A DNA stretch of 64,000 bases from Valencia hispanica. Its lineage: Eukaryota; Chordata; Actinopteri; Cyprinodontiformes; Valenciidae. The stretch lies in assembly GCA_963556495.2 (NCBI GenBank), contig OY747713.1:4162821-4226820 (forward strand). The letters run 5' to 3'. Numbering within the stretch: the stretch's first letter is position 1; the number at the start of each line of letters is the position of its first letter. The notes below the pieces were generated by a model, which searched no databases, was not told the origin of the DNA, and was given only the letters and a program-made list of their open reading frames with translations. A program made the position numbers and the translations under genes. Shown one piece after another: positions 12,003-24,701 of the stretch.

Positions 12003-12753
12003 GTAAGCGCTGGTTACTGTAACGTTTTGGCCAAATTCATCCGTAAATGATGATATTTAAATATTGGAAGACATGTTTGAGGTATAGACAAAATAGTTTT
12101 GCTCAGTATATACAAACCCCAAATAAAAACACCCTGATAGAAATACTATCAAATAGTTGAAGTGAAAGATGTATCATATTTTCCCAGAGCTACCATAACC
12201 AGAAAAATCCAAAGAGAGTTTCCTCTGAGGTTTTGGGAGAAATTGATTTCTGAAAATGATCAGCATATCATGGATTGGCATTATGACGTACATTTACTGA
12301 ATCTATCTCCAAATCTAAAGACAAAGCATGAAATCTTTATTATGAATATAGTGTATGTTTCTGAAAGTAATAGGTATGTCATAAATGTACATTTCCGGTG
12401 GTTAAGAGAGCGCAACACCAGCCGCTTATTTCCAACAGCATTTGACCCCAGTTTGTGGTCTTGGAGACCAACATACCCAAACCATACCCACAGTTTCATA
12501 AATCGAGGGGACTACATTTTACGACATCACATTTTATTTTCAGAACTCCACATATCTTTTCCGTCCAATCAGATAATTCCTTAGAAATACTGTACTCAAG
12601 AATCAGTACCAGATTTTTTTTACAACTATGTGGACACTTCAGTCCTGCTTTGACTCAATAAAGACATATAAATAAAAAAAGGCTCAATAGAAAATAAGCT
12701 CCATTTTTAAATATACTGTGTTATTACAATAAAAAAAGACATGGTTGGATGAA

Positions 12754-13692
12754 AGAAAACGCTGCACAACGAGAAGAGGTGACCGGACCCTGAGGAAGAT
12801 TGTGGAGAAGGACCGATTCCAGACCTTGGGGGACCTGCGGAAGCAGTGGACTGAGTCTGGAGTAGAAACATCCAGAGCCACCGTGCACAGGCGTGTGCAG
12901 GAAATGGGCTACAGGTGCCTCATTCCCCAGATCAAGCCACTTTTGAACCAGAAACAGCGGCAGAAGCGCCTGACCTGGGCTACAGAGAAGCAGCACTGGA
13001 CTGTTGCTCAGTGGTCCAAAGTACTTTTTTCGGATGAAAGCAAATTTTGCATGTCATTCGGAAATCAAGGTGCCAGAGTCTGGAGGAAGACTGGGGAGAA
13101 GGAAATGCCAAAATGCCTGAAGTCCAGTGTCAAGTCCCCACAGTCAGTGATGGTCTAGGGTGCCATGTCAGCTGCTGGTGTTGGTCCACAGCGTTTTCTG
13201 CCACACTTTTTCCTTCCCACAGACTTCCCACTGAGGTGCCTTGATACAGCACTGTGGGAACAGCCTATTCATTCAGAAATGTCTTTCTGTGTCTTACCCT
13301 CTTGTTTGAGGGTATCAATGATGGCCTTCTGGGCAGCAGTCAGGTCGGCAGTCTTACCCATGATTGCGGTTTTGAGTAATGAACCAGGCTGGGAGTTTTT
13401 AAAAGCCTCAGGAATCTTTAGCAGGTGTTTAGAGTTAATTAGTTGATTCAGATGATTAGGTTAATAGCTCGTTTAGAGAACCTTTTCATGATATGCTAAT
13501 TTTGTGAGATATGAATTTTGGGTTTTCATGAGCTGTATGCCAAAATCATCAGTTTTAAAACAATAAAAGACCTGAAATATTTCAGTTGGTGTGCAATGAA
13601 TCTAAAATATATGAAAGTTTAATTTTTATCATTACATTATGGAAAATAATGAACTTTATCACAATATGCTAATTTTTTGAGAAGGACCTGTA
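12754..13692. mobile_element. Rearranged Tc1-like transposon, unit 2
   Basis: This has the same inverted arrangement as in unit 1 (plus-strand transposase middle, then minus-strand 5' half ending in the terminal repeat), with the same premature TAG. The shared structure shows that the rearrangement happened before the 12-kb duplication. Confidence 0.85.
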
Positions 13693-14223
13693 TATTACAG
13701 GTGTGGAGAATTGTGAAGTAAACCTCCTGTCCAGAATGGGTCTCCTACCAGGAGAATGGAGATTATACCCAGAAGTGGTAGCCCTACTGTAGTCCCAGTT
13801 CAGCCTACATTGACCTCTTTCCCTCTGCAGATACAACAAGTTGCAAAGGTTGTGTTTGCAAGCTCCCACGTGTCCAGACAGGTTCTAATTTCCAGATCTC
13901 ATTCAACCAGCTGATTGGGAAGTCAAGACCACTGCCCACAAGGTCAGGTCTCCTCTATCATATGTGGTCAAATTTGGCACTCAATACCAGCAGCCCTACA
14001 ATTCTGGGCTTAGTCACTTCACAGAACATCCTTGGAGATAGACACTGCTATGATAAACAGTGGAGTTCTAAGGCTCTGGCACGTGCTACTGACCAGATCT
14101 AAATGACTGCCATCTCCCATTTCCATGGGGCAGTTGCAAATGTTTCTTGATCTTTTTAAGAACTAAGATCACTAGGTCAGGGTTTGAATGAAAATGAAAT
14201 AACGTTTGTCTCGCTTGAGTCAG

Positions 14224-14986
14224 CTGTTTGTTTTGATAACAAATCAAATCATTCAAACCCTGAAAGAAGAGAAAGAAGCTCTGGGTAGAAATTATTCGGG
14301 TCAGTATTTATATGTCATCAAGGGACTGAAAGTCTCAGCTTTCAGACTGAACCCTGTGTAATGTGTAATTACTTCCACCTACTAATGAAAGTATTCTCGT
14401 AAGTGTAGAATCTGCTATTCAGAATACATATGAGCGAGTCGCGTGAATGGCTGAACCCATGTTGAGCCTCCATCTTTGAAATACATTCGCCAGCGAGGGA
14501 CATTCCTGGAAATTCTAGCTCCGCCTTTTGCGCTTTGGCTACACTCAGTTGCACCGTGACGAATGCCAGAGGGAGATTGTCTACTCGCGATGCGGCAGAC
14601 GTCTGACTATATAACTAAATGCAATGTAGTTTTCTAAAGTAACCTCATCACTGGAAGGAACACTGGACGAAGTCGTAGTACTGGAAGCCATGTTAACCTT
14701 GGCATGAAACGGCCACCGTAGGAGTTAAAACGGAATGGGGGGGTGGGAGGCGGGGCTAGAGCGTAATATTCAGGTGGTTGTTTCACCGCTAGATGGGAGA
14801 AGTTCTTACACAATGTAGCTTTAAGTTTGTTTGTATTAATGTTTGTGCTCTATTTGGATGACCAAGAGACAAAGGGTTTTCTTCTTGTTGTGAAACATGT
14901 TGTGTCTTAATCTGTGTCTCCTTTATCAGGAATTAATGCAAACAGAACAATACAGGCAACATGTCCACCACCTCCTGAAGTAAAAA
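14224..14986 (+). pseudogene. Decayed lectin exons 3 and 4, unit 2
   Basis: This is the counterpart of 2288-3050, with the same two-base loss in exon 3 and the same TTAAGT donor loss after exon 4. It is a duplicated pseudogene fragment, not an independent loss. Confidence 0.8.
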
Positions 14987-17900
14987 TTAAGTTCTGGATA
15001 TAATTATTGTCTAATTTCTGTTCTCCAATGATGTTAAAAAAAGACACTCCGTGGGCTTACATGCAGTGGGAAAGAAACGTATTATTGCCTTAGTCTAACT
15101 AAATTCAGACTTTTGAAATGCATGTATCTACTAGTGATGTTACCTGTGACATCCAAGGTTCAAAGCTTGAATCACAAAAACAAACCACTACATAAGTGAA
15201 GCACTGTGTCGGACCTTGATTCGTCTGCTGATGGTCACGTGACCAATGACGTTCGTAGCTTCGTTTCACACACCCACCCACCTGACTGCTTCGAATGTTT
15301 GTTCAAATCTTTAAAGTGTCCCTTTTTGGGATGTGTTATTGTTGATGTTTGTGGTGTTGAGATAGAGTATTCACTAAAAAGTAACTGAGTAGCATGTCAG
15401 TATTGGAACCTGATGTAAAGAGAGGGCTCTCTGAGATGTGGGAATTTTACAATTTAATTTCTCCATATTTGCCAAACAAGGTTGGCAAATTTATATGGTC
15501 AAGTGAAATACCGTTATATTAGAATATTGAGCTTCATAGCATACATGGACAGGAGCTTTTTAGACTTTTTTTTCATTTGACGGTCCTTGTAATTAAAATA
15601 AGTTCTAGTTTTGTGTTATGTCTTTTACTATCTTTGCAATTAATAGAAATGTTATTTGGTTAAAATACATTTTTGATGAGGTTTTAGGTTTGGCTTTGCA
15701 AGTTCGATTTGCAAGAAATAGTGGACTTTGCTATGTTCTATCCTTTTTTCATGTGAAAGTTTTGGCCCAGGTTGACATGCAAGATATTCGAGTTGAGTTA
15801 AACAAAACGGTCAACACAGCTTCAGTTCTGGAATAATGATTTATTAGTTTACGTACCTTCTCTGACCAGGACAAAGCATTGAGGACATACAGTTCTGTCG
15901 TCTTCAATTGCCCTAGCAAGACTCAACCTCTATCATTAGCACTCAGATTCTTATACCTAGTTTATGCGTCATAGTGATGCACGAACTGTCTGACAGTATC
16001 CAGATGTTCATTTCCACAACAACTTTTTAACTCAACAGTCCTCTGAGGGAACACTTCTTCTTAGCCAAGGCTATAATTCAGCTAGGCCAAGACTCAGATC
16101 AGGCTGACCTGAGCCTTTCCTCTGGATAAACACACAAATTCCTGCACGTAGCATTTTTGATGGGACCACCTCGGACGTGCAGTATTTACCACAACAAAAG
16201 AAAGTTGGTTTGTCCTTACATTACTCTGTTTTTATAAAAGCATGCATAAAGTGAGCTTCATGTACTAGGAAGGGGGTGGGGATACATAATTATATACTTC
16301 TGCCTACTAATTTTTACAAACGTAATTCAATGGAAATGTGAAAAGTATAATAGTTTGAATATGTACACAATGTGAATACGTGGGAAATAAATGAATTAAT
16401 AATCACACACTTATCTTTTAAAAAGCCATCCTTTAAAAAACCTGTATTATGTTTTGTAGGTGCAGTATGTTATTTGTGACCAGCAACTGGCTTACAATAG
16501 GTACTCCCTAATTCATATCCTAATGCTAGGTGGAAAACAGGACAAAGAACAGATAGGGACCCCAGGCGTGATAAGAGCAAAACAGGAGGATCCAGCGAGG
16601 AGCAGAGAATGAGGAGCTTATATACTGAGGAGCTTGGTTGCTTGCACAAAGAGCGGGTGGCTGATTGAGAAGAGGGTGAAGCTGTGAGGGGAGACCAGGC
16701 AAGCTCAGGGAAGGAGACTAATGAACATGAAAGGAACTGAGGAGGAAATAAACAATAACCAAGAGGAAACACAGATCTAAGGAAAGATTAAACAAGATCT
16801 AGAATGAGCATGAATACTGATAGAAACCCCAAATAACCCAGGATAATGAAGCGCATTGTTAAACAAAGTATGTTTTTATTTTGCCAGAACAATAATATTT
16901 ATTTATTTTTTATATAATATTTAAATAAGGGTAAATATGTTCACCTGCAAAGAGAGATTTATTTTTAATGCAAAAAGAGACATGGAGTTTTATTTAGTAT
17001 TTACAGTAAGATGATTAATAAACATTGACAGAAAACATCAACGCAGTTGTTGCAGTGAAATACATTTAATGAAGTCTTATAGCTATCAGTACTAGAAAAC
17101 TAGTCCTACTTCGTGTTTGATAAAAATTACATATTTAGAAATGCAGATTCCACTGCGCATAATTTTAATTTGCAAACTAGAAATTTGCCACAAAATATGA
17201 GTTCATCACTTTTGGTTTGGACAGAAAGGAGGGCAGATCGCTCAGAAACATCTCAATTCCCTCTGAGCAGAATCTGGTAATTTAAAAGTCTCATTCACTT
17301 GTGTTTTCAATTCATTTGCTGTGGTCACTAACATAAATGAATGCCTTGTGAGTAATTTTCTGTGAAAAGAAAATGCTCTCTCACTCCTGTTTCAGGGGGT
17401 TAGCGTTTTTGAAAGAGTGGGTGGGGGAAAACATCAGGGTTACGAGTCTTACTTATTAATATTCATAATATGCAAACATCTCGCATCTGATTGGCTAACA
17501 GCAACAAGACTTTTTTCTCAGCTCTTCTTTCTTGGGTAAAACTTCAACCCTGATGTGTTATCTCCATGAATAACACAAGCCTGAACGTGTTCTGCCATGT
17601 TTTGGAGTTGTTAACAGTTAGCTTCTACTTGCAGAGACCCACTCTGCCCACTGCCGACTGCAAAATCAATACAGCATTTCTGTGGGCTGTCGCGAGGCAA
17701 GGTGGGCGGGGCAATGAACACAAATTTTCTCTGTGATGTAGAAGAGACTAGCCTTTTCTGACTCGCTCATTTTTGCCGTCTATCTCCTTTCTGTTGTTGA
17801 TGTAGGCAATGGGAGTTGGAGAAAATGCTCACGTGCAGCAAGCATATGCAACTCATTGTGACTGATCTTATTTCAAAAAGAACTAGTATTACACGGTTTC

Positions 17901-18339
17901 TCAATGAACAAGACCTTTAATAATGTCACAACTGGAACTCCCTGATTTGGATGGCACAGACAGGCTGGAGGAACTCTAAAGTTTGAGGCAGTGAATATCA
18001 AATGAGGGATAATTAACCTGTGGTTATGATGTGCTCTGCTGAGGTGAACCAACAGGAGAGTAAAACCCCTTAAAGGGGTCTCCTGGACTGTGCCATACCT
18101 TAGATGTCAAAAGGTCCGATGGATAGGCCTTTGTTCAAGGATGCAGTGTCTGTCTGAAGGCATTGTCTCTGCGTTGGTGGGGGGGTCACGATGACTGGTG
18201 GCTCACTTCCATCTCTCTTGAGATTGTCTATTGCTGTCTCTTCCAGTGGGGTTGCCACATTTCCAAAAATTACTTTCCTGGACCTTGGTTCCACAATCTA
18301 GTTGCATTGGTGTAGATTCTCAGTCATCCAGGACATGAT

Positions 18340-18609
18340 ATTCTTGAGAGTTTAAATGAAGGCAACTGGTCTTTTCTTGTTGTCTTGAATACGTTTCGTC
18401 TCTCATCCAAGAGGCTTCTAGAAGCTTACGCAACCCTGATAGCCTCGTTAGGTATAACGATAGCCCCATTAGTGAGCCTTAACCATATTCTAATAAATCT
18501 GATGCTCCCAATCCAGTTTTCAAAACCGAAGAAGCCTCTTGGATGAAAGATGAAACATATTCAAGACAACAAGAAAAGTCTAGTTGCCTTCATTTAAACT
18601 CTCAAGAAC
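18340..18609. repeat. Foldback element, unit 2
   Basis: This is the same inverted-repeat element as at 6431-6683, with about 18 additional bases in the loop (near 18430). Confidence 0.8.
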
Positions 18610-18952
18610 ACAATCGGGTTGGCATTTGAAGACGGTATTTGTGCGATCTACTGGTGTGCTGATTTCAGTTGTTGTGTCTGTGGACTTTAATGTATTGAAA
18701 ACTTCAAAATCAAAGATTGATTTGCAACACAGAGGATTTGTATAACACATTGAAATGCATTGACCCATGTCACCATTGTTGTCTACAGAACAATTTCCGG
18801 TTCTTAACCAAAACTGCTTGGTTACCATGTTGCATCACTCCATACAACATGGATGCAGAAATCCATACATGAAAGTGTAGTTTTGTTGCGATTATGTCAG
18901 GTTATGAGTCCTCTCCAGGTTCTGAAGTGGATCTCTTCTAAATGCTCCTCAG

Positions 18953-20785
18953 ATGAAGATGCTGCCTCTCAACAAGAAAATCCAATCAGAACCTCCAAAC
19001 TGTCATCACAGACTACAACGCTGCTGGTTCTGGTCTGTCTGCTGGTTGTTGAGTCCTTCATTATTTGCAGACTCTGTGAGTTCACATTGGCCTATGCTTT
19101 CTCCTAATTTTACTTTCTTAAATGTTAAAATGATATTTTTGAATGCAATACCAGGTTTAGGGTTGTGTAAAAACTTTTGTCTTTCTTTACTCAGCTTTTG
19201 TCGTTTGGATGACCAATCAAACTATCCACTCCCTGAATGAAGCTCTGAGGACAAATTGCTGCGGTGAGACTGTTTGGGTTTGAAATTATCCACAAATTTC
19301 TGTGTCGGATCACAATAACATGGAGCTCACTATTTAGTTTTACAATATTAGCAGCATTTATCGGGTTAATTTTCACCGGTGTTCATCTGTTTTCAATAAC
19401 CAGTGCCACAAAATGTATTTTTATTCTGTAGGATTTTAACAAAATGAGGCTGAATGAAACTAAAATGTTCAATTTTTCATGTTTCAAAGCAGAAAGCGTA
19501 AATGTTCCACCCCCTGCAAAATTTCCAGCACCACCCCCACCTTCTTCATGTCCACCACCTGCTTCATGTCCTCCACCACCTATAGTCCCATCACCACCTA
19601 AATATCCACCGCCTCCTATATCTACACATCCTCCTAAATGTCCGACACCATCTAAATGCCCACCACCTCCTAAATGTTCGACACCCCATCCAGCTCCTAA
19701 ATGTCCACCACCTCCTACATGTCCACCTCCTCCTAAATGTCCGACACCATCTAAATGCCCACCACCTCCTCAATGTTCGACACCACCTCCAGCTCCTAAA
19801 TGTCCACCACCTCCTACATGTCCACCTCCTCCTAAATGTCCGACACCATCTAAATGCCCACCACCTCCTCAATGTTCGACACCACCTCCAGCTCCTAAAT
19901 GTCCACCACCTCCTACATGTCCACCTCCTCCTAAATGTTTGCCACCACCTAAATGTCCACCACCTCCTACATGTCCACCTCCCCCTAAGTGTCCGCCACC
20001 ACTTAAATGTACACCACCTCCTACATGTCCGCCACCACCTCAAGCTCCTACATGTCCACCACCTCCTTCATGCCCTCAACCTCCTCCACCAATTCCCATT
20101 CCAAGAAGGAGTAAGTGACTCAATTGCAGAAACATCCAGTATGTCTTCCACCTGATTTGCTGACGTACTTTCTTTGTTGCGTTGATAGACGAGCCACGTC
20201 TGAGTTGTGGAGCAGACTGGGACCTAAATGGGGAAAGATGCTATTATTACAATAGCGGATTATTATCATGGGAGAATAGCAGAAGATTCTGCAAAGATCG
20301 CGGAGGAGACCTGGTGAAGATAGACAGCAGAGAGGAGCAGGTTTGAAACACTGCTGGTTTCACAGAATTAATTATGTTCCTTCATCTCAGCATCATTTTC
20401 ATTAACTTCTCCTATTCAGTTGTACCTGCAGAGAAAACTCAGAGACATGATGGTGGAGAGGGATGAGAAGTTCTGGATTGGACTGACAAACTCAGGGAGA
20501 GACGATAGATGGTCTTGGGTGGACAGCTCATCACTGCACACAAGGTTTGATTGTTGTAAAAACACCTCCATCTTCAGAATAAAGGTAAACTATTTTATAT
20601 GAACTTGTCCCTTTTGACCTTTTAGTTTGAGTTTTTGGAGTTCTGGAGAACCAAATTCCCGGACATGTGTGCAATCTGATGGGACGCGGGATAGAGGACA
20701 GGGTGATCATCTGAGGTGTTGTTGTCAAAGCTCCCATGATGTTTCCTACAAAAGTATCTGTGAAATAGCAGCAGAAACTGGATAG
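18953..20785 (+). CDS. Lectin gene B: type II C-type lectin-like receptor with expanded proline-cysteine stalk
   Basis: Exons are 18953-19075 (transmembrane), 19195-19263, 19493-20110 (stalk), 20189-20340, 20420-20544 and 20626-20785 (CTLD, TAG stop). All are in phase 1, 1, 1, 0 and 2 as in gene A. It keeps the Cys that gene A lost (RCYYY), so the N-terminal CTLD disulfide can form. The C-terminal part differs from A at RCCCQSSHD (A: RCWCQSSYD) and CEIAAETG (A: CEKAAETG). EPN is present and WND is absent. The stalk differs from A by a few residues but not in length. With exon 1 at 11975 it would be 424 residues. Confidence 0.85.
19493..20110 (+). repeat. Expanded Cys-Pro repeat exon of gene B
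   Basis: It has the same 618-bp length and three 33-residue higher-order repeats as gene A. Some repeats here read PQCSTPPPAP where A has PKCSTPHPAP. Two neighbouring repeats are more alike within B than to their A counterparts, which suggests repeat-to-repeat conversion after duplication. Confidence 0.9.
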
Positions 20786-20995
20786 ACTTAATCTGTTTGT
20801 GTGTAAAGTTCTCATCAGTCTAGAAAACAGTCTCAGTAAAGGTTCAAACAAGGATAATCTTGCCAAGCTTTTGTTTTTGCTCTTTGGTTTTGTATTTAAG
20901 ATGTGTATCTTGTGTAGCTTCCTTAATTTCTGCTACTTTCTATGGGTTTTCACTGTTTGTTTGTCCTGCCATCTACCTATTCCCGATTCAGTCCC

Positions 20996-21443
20996 CTTTT
21001 CCACCGAGCTGATTCCACTACTAGTTCTATAGCAGAGCCTGACTTGGCACCGCTCTTTGGTTTTTTTACCAACAAAGGTTTCAAACCTTAGCTTAACCCA
21101 GCACCAACTCCTTGGTGGGCCAGAGCTGGTGCTTGCTAAGAACTGCCTTCTCCCCGACCACATGGTGATGCAACCAAGGCATAGCACAGCACAAATTTTG
21201 TCGGAGCTCTCTGTGTTTTGTAATCAAATGTTGATGGTGCACCAAGAACATGTGGTGTACACATCTTTGCAAATCCCAAAAAAGTGTGGAAACACTATAG
21301 CAGCACTTGTAAGTGCATGATAAACTCGTCCATCAGTGGAAAAATGACTGGTTATTTTAAAAAATCCATTGACTAAGAACCGATCAAGCACTGACTCTGG
21401 CACCAGCACAGAACTATTATGGGTTATTTTTCAGGTGGAAAAG
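20996..21443. mobile_element. hAT-like MITE 3' of gene B
   Basis: This is the copy of the MITE at 9070-9516, with the same inverted ends CTTTTCCACC and GGTGGAAAAG. Confidence 0.65.
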
Positions 21444-23191
21444 ACCCGTGATCTCTAACCCTAGAACATATTCTTCTTCAGCTCATTTAGTCCTACCTAG
21501 ATCCTACGGTTAGATCACCTTTTGTAGTTCTGTTAGCTCATTCAGGTCTTTAATGTTTTTGGTTACTTGTTTTTGAACCATAAATGTTATTTTGGGTTCC
21601 CACAATCCAGCCTTCCTCTGTTATTATCTCCTCCATTTTTCCATCATATACAAAACATACATGATGGCATGAAGATCTGATGATGGCTCAGTGTTGGATG
21701 TCATATCGATGACATCTTTTCAACTCCTGAGGATCCGGCAGAAAATACGACATCCGCCTCGGAGGGCCAGCCTGACAACAACTCTTCACGTCTTTGGGTT
21801 ATGAGAGTCTGGGTCATGAGGTCTATCCAGCCCCCAAAGGTCTGGATTATGATACCACTGTAGTCTGTGAGGATTGGGGCAACACTTATGGTCTGTTTGT
21901 GTGTAAAGTTCTCTTCAGTCTAGTAAACAGTCTCAGTACAGGTTCAAACAAGAATAATCTTGTCAAGCTTTTGTTTTTGCTCTTTGGTTTTGTATTTAAG
22001 ATGTGTATCTTGTGTAGCTTCCTTAATTTCTGCTACTTTCTATGGGTTTTCACTGTTTGTTTGTCCTGCCATCTACCTATTCCCGATTCAGTCCCCTTTT
22101 CCACCGAGCTGATTCCACTACTAGTTCTATAGCAGAGCCTGACTGGGTCATGAGGTCTATCCAGCCCCCAAAGGTCTGGATTATGATACCACTGCAGTCT
22201 ATGACGATTGGGGCGATGCTTATGGTATCACAAAATAGCAAATTAAACCCACAGTGCAATCTTTGAGGAAAAACATGACACTCAAGGTTTCTATCAACCA
22301 ACCCTAGCAGATACAGGACATGGCAGTCACTCCTTGTGCATCCAGTGGCGTCCAAAGTTAGTCCTCCAGGGCTGGTACCCAGCATGTTTTAGTTCTTTCC
22401 CTGATTCAAGACACCTGAATCAAATGATGTTTCATTAGCAGAACCTCTGCAGAAGTTTGACATACTGGGGAAGTAGTTAGACCTTTTGGAAAAGATGTGT
22501 TGGATTAGAGACTGTTCTACAACGGGCAGGACACCGGCCCTAAAGGACTTAGTTGTTTGAGATTCTGCAGGAGTTTTTCCTGTTGAAAAATGAACAGAAA
22601 TATTAGCTGGATTAGAGCCTAAATAAAAAACATGGCTGCTTGCATGTTTGTGTCACTCAAACAGCTGCATTAAGATTGAAAAGTCTTGTGAAAAAGTTTA
22701 GTGAATATAAATCAACAGGAAGTGGAAGCTGTGGTTTGACTGTTTATCATTAACCAAACTGAACTTAACTGCTCATATAAAAAAGTACAAAATAAAAATG
22801 TATTTAAATCCATGATTTTAAAGTTTGGACTAGTTTTAAATGTCTGTACAATTTATAAGACAGTAAAGCAGTAAAGCAGTAAATAAAAAGCTTGCAATGA
22901 AGATCAGAGTTTAAGAAAACTCTAAGAAAAGCAGCCTGTTCTGTAGCTTTAGGGTCATATGACCCAAAAAGAGTGCAGATCTTCATTGTTGCTCAATAGT
23001 TTCACATTCTGTGCTTTTATACAAGTTAATTACTGCTTAAACACATATACTAAATTCAAGCAGCTTTAAGATTGAATTAGCAACATCAGAGAACATCAGA
23101 TCTCTGTGGTGTCAGAATAGTTTCCTGCATTTTTGGTTCCCATGGAGCAGTTTTATAAGCGTCAATATTCACTGCAACTTACTGGCTTGAT

Positions 23192-23335
23192 TTAAAGAGG
23201 CTATATGCAACTTTTTCCCCAAAATAAACGTAACAATAGCCTTTTTATTTGACCATTTATGACTCAAACATCTCCTGATTAGCATGGGGTCAGTCGCGAG
23301 TTTAAATTTCAGAAAATTGCATATAGCCCCTTTAA
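23192..23335. mobile_element. Short MITE, unit 2
   Basis: The inverted ends TTAAAGAGGCTATATGCAA and TTGCATATAGCCCCTTTAA mark the copy of the element at 11251-11394. Confidence 0.75.
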
Positions 23336-23877
23336 CATCAATCAGAACTTTTATTCAGATCACAAAATATTTAATAATTCTCAATAATTTTTACTTCAAC
23401 TTAACACTATTTGTAATTTTTTTGGCTCATTCCGTAACTTTATATTCAAAGGGATAATTCAATGTTGGTTTGAGAAACAACATGCATTTTTATAAAACAA
23501 TAACTTTTAAAGCATTTTGAAATTACAAAATGGACGAGAGGAGGAAAGCACATCATATCATGTGATTTAGCAATCTGTATGAATTGAAATAAAAAGCACA
23601 ATATAGTGAATTATAAATAACAATCATACCTTCTTTGAAATGTATTAAAAACCAAAAAGTTTTTATTTTTGTGTAAATTCTATGGAAATAAAAAGTTGCT
23701 TATGCATGCGAAAGTAAAGTAAGATTAAGCATCTCTAGGAAGTGTCTTATCCACTTAGCGATAAAACATAAATGAGCCAAGAACTTGTTTTCACCAACAG
23801 ATTTTAAGATAAATGGTTATTGACATGTAAGAGCGTCATGTGACTGTGGTTATTAAAAAAATAAACGCAGTATTGCA

Positions 23878-24701
23878 ACACAGACAGATGGGTAAACTGT
23901 GAGGACTGTAAAAAAATGAGCCGACTGCAGAAGAACACTGAAGGTAAGCGCTGGTTACTGTAACGTTTTGGCCAAATTCATCCGTAAATGATGATATTTA
24001 AATATTGGAAGACATGTTTGAGGTATAGACAAAATAGTTTTGCTCAGTATATACAAACCCCAAATAAAAACACCCTGATAGAAATACTATCAAATAGTTG
24101 AAGTGAAAGATGTATCATATTTTCCCAGAGCTACCATAACCAGAAAAATCCAAAGAGAGTTTCCTCTGAGGATTTGGGAGAAATTGATTTCTGAAAATGA
24201 TCAGCATATCATGGATTGGCATTATGACGTACATTTACTGAATCTATCTCCAAATCTAAAGACAAAGCATGAAATCTTTATTATGAATATAGTGTATGTT
24301 TCTGAAAGTAATAGGTATGTCATAAATGTACATTTCCGGTGGTTAAGAGAGCGCAACACCAGCCGCTTATTTCCAACAGCATTTGACCCCAGTTTGTGGT
24401 CTTGGAGACCAACATACCCAAACCATACCCACAGTTTCATAAATCGAGGGGACTACATTTTACGACATCACATTTTATTTTCAGAGCTCCACATATCTTT
24501 TCCGTCCAATCAGATAATTCCTTAGAAATACTGTACTCAAGAATCAGTACCAGATTTTTTTGACAACTATGTGGACACTTCAGTCCTGCTTTGACTCAAT
24601 AAAGACATTTAAATAAAAAAAGGCTCAATAGAAAAGGAGCTCCATTTTTAAATATACTGTGTTATTACAATAAAAAAAGACAAGGTTGGATGAAAGAAAA
24701 C
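23878..24701. repeat. Partial third copy of the duplication unit
   Basis: The first 824 bases of the unit occur a third time here. Similarity stops at a GAAAAC hexamer at 24696-24701, exactly where units 1 and 2 pass into the rearranged Tc1-like element (824, 12760). This copy therefore keeps the arrangement without the transposon and continues into intron 1 of gene C. I infer that it shows the ancestral state before the Tc1 rearrangement removed the transmembrane exon from the other copies. Confidence 0.9.

Larger units (their letters stand above)
11937..23877. repeat. Tandem duplication unit 2 (lectin gene B unit)
   Basis: This is the second full copy of the unit, with the same order of parts as unit 1, including the Tc1-like rearrangement, the foldback repeat, gene B and the 3' MITEs. 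Small differences include an extra stretch of about 18 bases near 18430 inside the foldback repeat and a few missing bases near 17500. Because the rearranged Tc1 element and all MITEs are shared, those insertions predate the duplication. Confidence 0.95.
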
